A DNA stretch of 19,110 nt from an uncultured Erysipelotrichaceae bacterium (GTDB taxonomy: Bacteria > Bacillota_I > Bacilli_A > RF39 > UBA660). The stretch covers positions 1 through 19,110 of the forward strand of contig CACZQV010000014.1 in the NCBI GenBank assembly GCA_902783435.1, in the 5' to 3' direction. How positions within the stretch are numbered: the stretch's first letter is position 1; the number at the start of each line of letters is the position of its first letter. A model generated the notes under the pieces. It saw only the letters and a list, made by a program, of their open reading frames with translations, was not told the DNA's origin and did no database searches. The position numbers were made by a program, and so were the translations under genes. Of the stretch, positions 15,156 through 19,110 are shown piece after piece.

Positions 15156-15911
15156 ATGGAGAATAAAAGTGATATTCGTATAGAAAGATTAGAAAAATTA
15201 AAACAAGCTACTATAGTTAATTTTACTGATGAAATTGATTATAATAATAGATTAGATTTATATGATACATTATTATCAAATGTATTTAAAGGTAGTTTTG
15301 ATGATGATTTTTTAAGTAAATATGTATCAAAAGATGATAAAGATGTATTTGAATTAGCTAGAAAATATAAATCTTTATGTTTCTTTGAAGGGAATCAGAT
15401 TTATTGGATTGATTCTATAGAAGGGGCTTCTTTAGCTGATTATGATTTAATTACTATTAAATTATTAGATAATTATGATTTCTTATTAAGAATAGCTAAA
15501 GAAAATGGCGAAGATTCTTTAAAACAATTAGTTAAACTTCAACAAACTGATTCTTTTAATGATAAAGTTATAATAGATTATTTAAGAAATAGTTTTATAA
15601 ATGATGATATATTAGTAGATACTATTAAGTCTATGAATAGTAATGATTATAAAGATTTTACAGATGAACAAAAAGCAATTTTATGTTTATATCCAGAAGG
15701 AATACTTTATGGAGTAGACAAAGATAATAGTATATATAATATTCCTGTGGGTAATTTAATAAGTAAAATAAAAATAGCTTTATTAGGAGAAGATAATGAT
15801 AATTTTCATTTAGGAGATGCGTTAATTCATTTAAATATTGATGATTTTAACGATATTATTGGTAATGTTTATGATGATTATAAAAAGGAGTCCAATACTA
15901 GTAAAAAATAA
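15156..15911 (+). CDS. Soluble acidic protein of unknown function
   Basis: I do not recognise this 251-residue protein. It is rich in Asp, Asn, Leu and Ile, has no membrane segment or signal and no catalytic motif that I can identify. It looks mainly helical, with one short strand-like section around G-N-Q-I-Y-W-I-D (~78-87). Its ATG is 10 bases after the GH31 stop, and its ribosome binding site AGGAGGG overlaps that stop codon, so it is translated from the same transcript. The surface-protein gene follows 14 bases later. Position suggests a partner of one of these two, but nothing in the sequence says which. Confidence 0.75.
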   Translation: MENKSDIRIERLEKLKQATIVNFTDEIDYNNRLDLYDTLLSNVFKGSFDDDFLSKYVSKDDKDVFELARKYKSLCFFEGNQIYWIDSIEGASLADYDLITIKLLDNYDFLLRIAKENGEDSLKQLVKLQQTDSFNDKVIIDYLRNSFINDDILVDTIKSMNSNDYKDFTDEQKAILCLYPEGILYGVDKDNSIYNIPVGNLISKIKIALLGEDNDNFHLGDALIHLNIDDFNDIIGNVYDDYKKESNTSKK

Positions 15912-15925
15912 TAGGAGTGATTTGT

Positions 15926-17173
15926 ATGAATGTAAAAACAAAAACTCATAATTTGTATAAACTTATATTTTTGTTTGTTGTATTCTTGGGTATTGGATAT
16001 GCCTTTCTAGAAGCAACATTAAATATTAATGGAGATGTTACAGTAGAAGCACCTGAATTAAATGTATATGTACAAAGTGTAAGTAAAACTACAGGAAGTA
16101 CTACAGGTACTCCTACAATAATAGGTAATGATAAAAAAGAAGTAGACTTTACTACAGCTCTTACAAGTGATGTAAATAGTTTCTTTGAAACATCAGTAAC
16201 TTTAGTAAATAAAGGATCTGGTACACCATATCTATTTAATATAGATGTTAAAGTATATGATGGAACAAATGAAGTTACTTTAGCTGCTCCATACGAATAT
16301 AAATTAACTAAAGGTGATGGAACAGAAATAGAACCAAATCATACTCTAGCAGTTAATGGAACAGATACTTATAAAATAAAATTTAATTATATAAGTGGTA
16401 CTGATATGTCAACAGTTACAACTTATCCAAATTATACATTTAAAATTACATTTAACTATAAAACAGATACATATACATTCCCAGAAGGAAAGACAAAAGA
16501 CAATCTAACAGTAGGAGATGAGGTATGTATTAGAGGAGAATGTTTCAACTTTCTATACTATGATGGAACAAATAATGAAGATATAGTAATGCTTACGAAG
16601 TATAACTTAAAAGTAGGAAATATATGTAAAAATGATATTAGTTATACTAAAATAGGAGAATATACTAGTAGTGATCCAGGATACGGACTACAAAGTAGTG
16701 AAGCAAAAGGATGGGTAGATGGAGCATCAACAGTTAATGGAACAGTAGCATTCTCCGCAACAAACTATTGGTATGATGGAAGTAGTTTAAAACCAGAATA
16801 CGGAACAAGTTATCCAGCAGATGTATATGACGCAACAAACTATAAAGGAGCACCAAGTGAATCAAATTATTCAGTAGCATATTATGTAGATGGATATAAA
16901 ACAAAATTAACAGAATATGGAGTAACAATAAAAGATACAAGATTATTAACATATGCAGAAGCAACAGATTCAAGTATAGGATGTGATGCTTCTAAATGGC
17001 GTTGCCCAACTAATGGATTTATTACAAATACATCATTCTGGCTTGGGTCGGCTGACATCAATAACAGCGTGTGGGGCGTGCATTCTGATGGTACCTTCGG
17101 CCGCTACTTCTTTGACCGCGTCTACAGCATCGGGGTTCGCCCAGTTATAGTTATTTCTAAAGATAGTATTTAA
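15926..17173 (+). CDS. Membrane-anchored surface protein with a hypervariable-type lectin-like C-terminus
   Basis: ATG 15926 follows AGGAG by 8 bases; the in-frame GTG at 15917 overlaps that site. The product has 415 residues. Residues ~8-30 are a membrane helix (Y-K-L-I-F-L-F-V-V-F-L-G-I-G-Y-A-F-L), followed by L-N-I-N-G, as in many Bacillota surface proteins with uncleaved or SipW-type signals. Residues ~35-190 form an Ig-like beta domain. Residues ~195-415 form a C-terminal domain with C-I-R-G-E-C, L-L-T-Y-A-E-A, W-R-C-P, F-W-L-G-S-A and G-V-R-P-V-I, resembling DUF6273 or the C-type-lectin-fold tails of DGR variable proteins. Codon use is mosaic: A-ending codons dominate ~16480-16980, and C-ending codons dominate 17042-17143. 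It is last in the GH31 operon. Confidence 0.78.
   Translation: MNVKTKTHNLYKLIFLFVVFLGIGYAFLEATLNINGDVTVEAPELNVYVQSVSKTTGSTTGTPTIIGNDKKEVDFTTALTSDVNSFFETSVTLVNKGSGTPYLFNIDVKVYDGTNEVTLAAPYEYKLTKGDGTEIEPNHTLAVNGTDTYKIKFNYISGTDMSTVTTYPNYTFKITFNYKTDTYTFPEGKTKDNLTVGDEVCIRGECFNFLYYDGTNNEDIVMLTKYNLKVGNICKNDISYTKIGEYTSSDPGYGLQSSEAKGWVDGASTVNGTVAFSATNYWYDGSSLKPEYGTSYPADVYDATNYKGAPSESNYSVAYYVDGYKTKLTEYGVTIKDTRLLTYAEATDSSIGCDASKWRCPTNGFITNTSFWLGSADINNSVWGVHSDGTFGRYFFDRVYSIGVRPVIVISKDSI
17042..17143 (+). other. Candidate DGR variable region (VR) within the surface-protein gene
   Basis: This stretch encodes residues 373-406. It is about 58% GC by hand count and contains 18 NNC codons out of 34 (GAC, AAC, AGC, GGC, ACC, CGC, TAC and others), while flanking DNA uses T- or A-ending codons. 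Residues such as N380, S381, G384, T390, G392, R393, Y394, D397, R398, Y400 and S401 all sit in NNC codons that could derive from AAC by A mutation. H386 and D388 could likewise derive from AAT. The invariant-looking end GGGGTTCGCCCA (G-V-R-P) would be the homing (IMH-like) segment. Confidence 0.6.
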
Positions 17174-17241
17174 AAAAACAAATTTTTACTAAATTTAATA
17201 ATTGAATAAGAATATAAAATGAATTTTGATTTTTTACTAAG

Positions 17242-17270
17242 TGAATTATTATAATTCATTTTTATTTTGC
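17242..17270 (+). terminator. Probable terminator after the surface-protein gene
   Basis: Inverted repeat TGAATTA/TAATTCA with loop TTA is followed by TTTTTATTTT. The stem is AT-only apart from one pair per arm, so it is weak. It sits about 100 bases past the candidate VR. Confidence 0.5.
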
Positions 17271-17293
17271 CTTAAATTTATATTTTTATTGGT

Positions 17294-17322
17294 TTGTGTT
17301 TATTTTTCTTTTGTTGTATAGT
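17294..17322 (+). promoter_or_regulatory. Promoter for the ORF6N gene
   Basis: TATAGT (17317-17322) lies 17 bases after a weak -35, TTGTGT (17294-17299). Transcription is predicted near 17329, next to AAAGGAGG. Confidence 0.5.
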
Positions 17323-17343
17323 GTTGTAGCAAAGGAGGTTCTT

Positions 17344-18198
17344 ATGAATATAGAAAAATTAGACATATCAAGTATGATATATGAAATACGTGGTAAACAA
17401 GTAATGTTAGATAGTGATTTAGCTAAGCTTTATCATTGTAAAAATGGTACTAAAGAAGTTAATCAAGCAGTTAAAAATAATAATGATAAATTTCCTGCAA
17501 GATTTAGTTGGGTGCTTACTGATGATGAGTTAAATGATTTGCGGTCAAAAGTTTTGACCACAAATATAAGTAATATGTCTCGTACTAATCCTAGAGTTTT
17601 TACTGAACAAGGAGTAGCAATGCTTGCGACTATCATAAAATCAAGTGTAGCTACACAAACAAGTATAAGAATAATGGATGCATTTGTATCTATGAGACAT
17701 TACATTAATGATAATGAATATAGATTATCAAATGTAGAAACTAAAGTTTTAGAACATGATAATAGTATTAAATTACTTCAAGAATTATTTGAAGAAGATA
17801 AAGAGTATTTTTTTGATAAAGAATATGATGCATATTCTAAAGTATTAGATATATTTAAGAAAGTTAAGAATGAATTAATAATATTAGATAGATTTACTGA
17901 TAAGAGTTTATTAGATATGATTAAGAATTTAGATTGTAGTGTTATTTTAATTACTAGCAATAAAAGTAAAATAAGTAAATTAGATATAGAAAAGTATAAT
18001 AAGACTTATAATAATTTAATTGTTTATTATGATGATTCTATACATGATAGATATTTAATATTAGATAGAAATTGTGTTTATCTTTGTGGAAGTTCTATTA
18101 ATTATATAGGATATAGAGGATCTAGTATTATTATGATGAATGATATTGATACTAAGAATAGTGTTATAAATAAAATATTAAAAATAATAAAAGTTTAA
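17344..18198 (+). CDS. ORF6N-domain protein with a PLD-like C-terminal domain
   Basis: ATG 17344 is set by AAAGGAGG at ideal spacing; an upstream in-frame GTG at 17296 falls inside the promoter. The product has 284 residues. Residues ~8-105 match the ORF6N/KilA-N-type DNA-binding domain of phage and mobile-element proteins: I-Y-E-I-R-G-K-Q-V-M-L-D-S-D-L-A-K-L-Y near the start, F-P-A-R-F-S-W-V-L-T, and V-F-T-E-Q-G-V-A-M-L-A-T. A short coiled-coil linker (~125-170) precedes a C-terminal alpha/beta domain: E-L-I-I-L-D-R-F, S-V-I-L-I-T-S-N-K, then H-D-R-Y-L-I-L-D around His234 and V-Y-L-C-G-S-S-I-N. The C-terminal pattern resembles one half of a phospholipase D-like fold, with the Lys of HxK replaced by Arg. 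Such genes occur in prophages and defence islands. Its role here is unknown. Confidence 0.8.
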   Translation: MNIEKLDISSMIYEIRGKQVMLDSDLAKLYHCKNGTKEVNQAVKNNNDKFPARFSWVLTDDELNDLRSKVLTTNISNMSRTNPRVFTEQGVAMLATIIKSSVATQTSIRIMDAFVSMRHYINDNEYRLSNVETKVLEHDNSIKLLQELFEEDKEYFFDKEYDAYSKVLDIFKKVKNELIILDRFTDKSLLDMIKNLDCSVILITSNKSKISKLDIEKYNKTYNNLIVYYDDSIHDRYLILDRNCVYLCGSSINYIGYRGSSIIMMNDIDTKNSVINKILKIIKV

Positions 18199-18220
18199 AT
18201 TATAATTTACTTTTTTTTCT
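18196..18220 (+). terminator. Possible weak terminator after the ORF6N gene
   Basis: Perfect palindrome TAAATTATAATTTA (18196-18209) is followed by C and T8. It starts at the stop codon and overlaps the -35 of the next promoter. The all-AT stem makes it uncertain. Confidence 0.35.
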
Positions 18221-18233
18221 TTTGTGTTATAAT
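18206..18233 (+). promoter_or_regulatory. Promoter of the leuS T-box transcript
   Basis: Extended -10 TGTTATAAT (18225-18233) lies 16 bases after TTTACT (18206-18211). Transcription would start near 18240, just before the T-box stem I. Confidence 0.75.
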
Positions 18234-18239
18234 ACTTAT

Positions 18240-18425
18240 ATATTTTGTGATGAAGAAGAAGTAGTAGTAAAATTACTATTTAAAGAGAGTCTATGGTTGG
18301 TGTGAATAGATATTAGTGTTTTATGAACTTGTCTTTGGAGCAATTGGGTAATTCCGTTATAGATTTAGAGTATAAAATAAGGTGGTACCACGCTATTGCG
18401 TCCTTTGGTTACCATCTTTTTATTT
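18240..18425 (+). promoter_or_regulatory. T-box leader sensing uncharged tRNA, probably tRNA-Leu
   Basis: The leader has the T-box landmarks in order: an AGTA-type motif in AAGTAGTAG, AAAGAGAG (18281 onward), GGTTGGTG, TGAACTTG, TTTGGAGC, and the T-box sequence AAGGTGGTACCACG (18379-18392). The likely specifier codon is TTA at 18321-18323, just before TGAAC, consistent with leuS downstream; this placement is inference. Uncharged tRNA-Leu should stabilise the antiterminator and allow read-through into the membrane-protein gene and leuS. Confidence 0.88.
18381..18425 (+). terminator. T-box terminator/antiterminator
   Basis: GGTGGTA (18381-18387) pairs with TACCATC (18410-18416) to form a terminator stem, followed by a T-rich run. 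The 5' arm belongs to the T-box antiterminator, so the two folds are alternatives. Confidence 0.85.
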
Positions 18426-18437
18426 TTAGGAGGTATT

Positions 18438-18848
18438 ATGAAATTAGTTATTCAAGAATTGATATTGTTTTTATTATCTTTTTTATTAGTTTTTATAATA
18501 TATCAAATATTTATAGTTAGAAGAGCTAAACCTAAAAAGTTAGTTAATAAGAAAGATAAGAGAATAAAAGAACCTAAAGAACCACTGGAGGTTACTTATT
18601 TAGTTAGTAGAGGATTAGATTTAAAAAAAGTTGATTATAATAAATTATTGTTTGTTGTATCAATGGTATCTTCTATTGATATAGCATTAGTAGTTACTAT
18701 TATAATGCTTCTAAAAGTATTTATACTTGAAATAATAGTTGGATTTATTTCTACTATTGGAATTATTTTATTAAGTTATCAATTAGTATATTTAGTATAC
18801 AAGAAGAAGGGAATGATTAATAATGAATCAAAAAGAAATAGAGGCTAA
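18438..18848 (+). CDS. Small membrane protein of unknown function between the T-box and leuS
   Basis: ATG 18438 follows AGGAGG by 4 bases; the open frame extends upstream into the T-box terminator and is not coding there. The product has 136 residues. An N-terminal membrane helix (~5-26) is followed by a very basic cytoplasmic stretch (~28-50, R-R-A-K-P-K-K ... K-K-D-K-R), then a short soluble motif [18 protein letters not shown], and two more membrane helices (~68-90 and ~95-118) with a basic tail. I cannot name the family. Its end overlaps leuS by 26 bases, so the two are coupled and share the T-box control. Confidence 0.75.
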   Translation: MKLVIQELILFLLSFLLVFIIYQIFIVRRAKPKKLVNKKDKRIKEPKEPLEVTYLVSRGLDLKKVDYNKLLFVVSMVSSIDIALVVTIIMLLKVFILEIIVGFISTIGIILLSYQLVYLVYKKKGMINNESKRNRG

Positions 18849-19110
18849 ATGGCAAAAGTATTGGGATGATAATAAAACATTTAAAGCAGAAAATGGAGGA
18901 AATAAGAAACCTTATTATATCTTAGTAGAGTTTCCATATCCAAGTGGTTCTGGTTTACATGTTGGGCATGTTAGAAGTTATACTGCGCAAGATGCAATGG
19001 CTAGAATGATGAGAATGCAAGGTTATAATGTACTTTATCCAATGGGATGGGATGCATTTGGTGCACCTGCAGAACAATATGCAATAAAGAATCATATTCA
19101 TCCAAAAGAA
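18823..19110 (+). CDS. leuS: Leucyl-tRNA synthetase, 5' part (runs off the window)
   Basis: The first 96 residues are visible and the frame is open to the last base. The start matches bacterial LeuRS closely: E-A-K-W-Q-K-Y-W near the N-terminus, [12 protein letters not shown], the class I HIGH signature as H46-V-G-H49 in [11 protein letters not shown], and [16 protein letters not shown]. The enzyme charges tRNA-Leu in the cytoplasm. AGAAGAAGGGAA lies before ATG 18823, inside the preceding gene. Control by the T-box leader is expected for this gene. Confidence 0.97.
   Translation, partial: MNQKEIEAKWQKYWDDNKTFKAENGGNKKPYYILVEFPYPSGSGLHVGHVRSYTAQDAMARMMRMQGYNVLYPMGWDAFGAPAEQYAIKNHIHPKE

Noticed and set aside
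16500..18430. A DGR template repeat or reverse transcriptase near the candidate variable region
   Set aside because: No second GC-rich, AAC-rich copy is visible on either strand, and no ORF in the window has RT motifs or resembles the accessory Avd protein.
18323..18520. A 65-residue plus-strand ORF over the T-box leader
   Set aside because: It covers conserved T-box elements and the terminator, has no ribosome binding site and overlaps the real membrane-protein gene in another frame.
1..19110. tRNA, rRNA, CRISPR array or insertion sequence
   Set aside because: I looked for tRNA-like T-arm sequences, regularly spaced repeats and transposase motifs and found none.

Overview
The window is an AT-rich bacterial chromosome segment with standard bacterial gene structure: Shine-Dalgarno sites, consensus -10 boxes and Rho-independent terminators. 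The gene content (YbbR/CdaR-type regulator, C-terminal processing protease, formate-THF ligase, NfeD/SPFH pair, VanY peptidase, sortase with its substrate, T-box leader before leuS) points to a low-GC Bacillota of class Bacilli, probably a host-associated (gut-type) relative of Erysipelotrichales or the RF39-like Mollicutes. That placement is inference. Tryptophan is encoded by TGG, and every recognised gene whose end is visible stops at TAA or TAG, never TGA.

Layout. 1-3867 (+): the 3' end of a YbbR-domain protein, a lipoprotein with a LolA/GerS-like fold, a membrane-anchored thioredoxin-like protein without the cysteine pair, and an S41 protease. 3860-5751 (-): a thioester-domain/SpaA-repeat surface adhesin followed by its sortase. 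5953-7563 (+): fhs. 7589-8353 (-): an exported Ig-like repeat protein. 8416-9977 (+): a yybP-ykoY (manganese) riboswitch with terminator, an aborted ORF, then nfeD and a QmcA-like SPFH gene. 10014-11412 (-): an unknown small protein and a YhcC/YtqA radical SAM protein. 11515-12642 (+): VanY-type D,D-carboxypeptidase. 12725-17173 (+): apparent operon of a GH31 glycosidase-like protein, an unknown soluble protein and a membrane-anchored surface protein. 17344-18198 (+): an ORF6N protein. 18206-19110 (+): promoter, T-box leader, a small membrane protein and the 5' end of leuS.

The most notable signal is at the 3' end of the surface-protein gene. About 100 bases (17042-17143) are roughly 58% GC by hand count, in otherwise very AT-rich DNA, and 18 of their 34 codons are NNC. 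They encode a variable-looking lectin-type tail ending in GVRPV. This is the pattern expected of the variable region of a diversity-generating retroelement (DGR) target, where AAC codons of a template have been mutated at A. No template repeat or reverse transcriptase lies in this window, so the element would act in trans.

Other points of interest are a manganese-riboswitch signature ahead of an NfeD/SPFH operon that has its own promoter, a probable ATA start codon in the thioester adhesin, a GH31 protein lacking the catalytic acid/base Asp, a sortase with Gln where the catalytic Arg is expected, stop codons of convergent genes buried in shared terminators, and a recurring compact promoter in which an extended -10 element sits directly upstream of the ribosome binding site.
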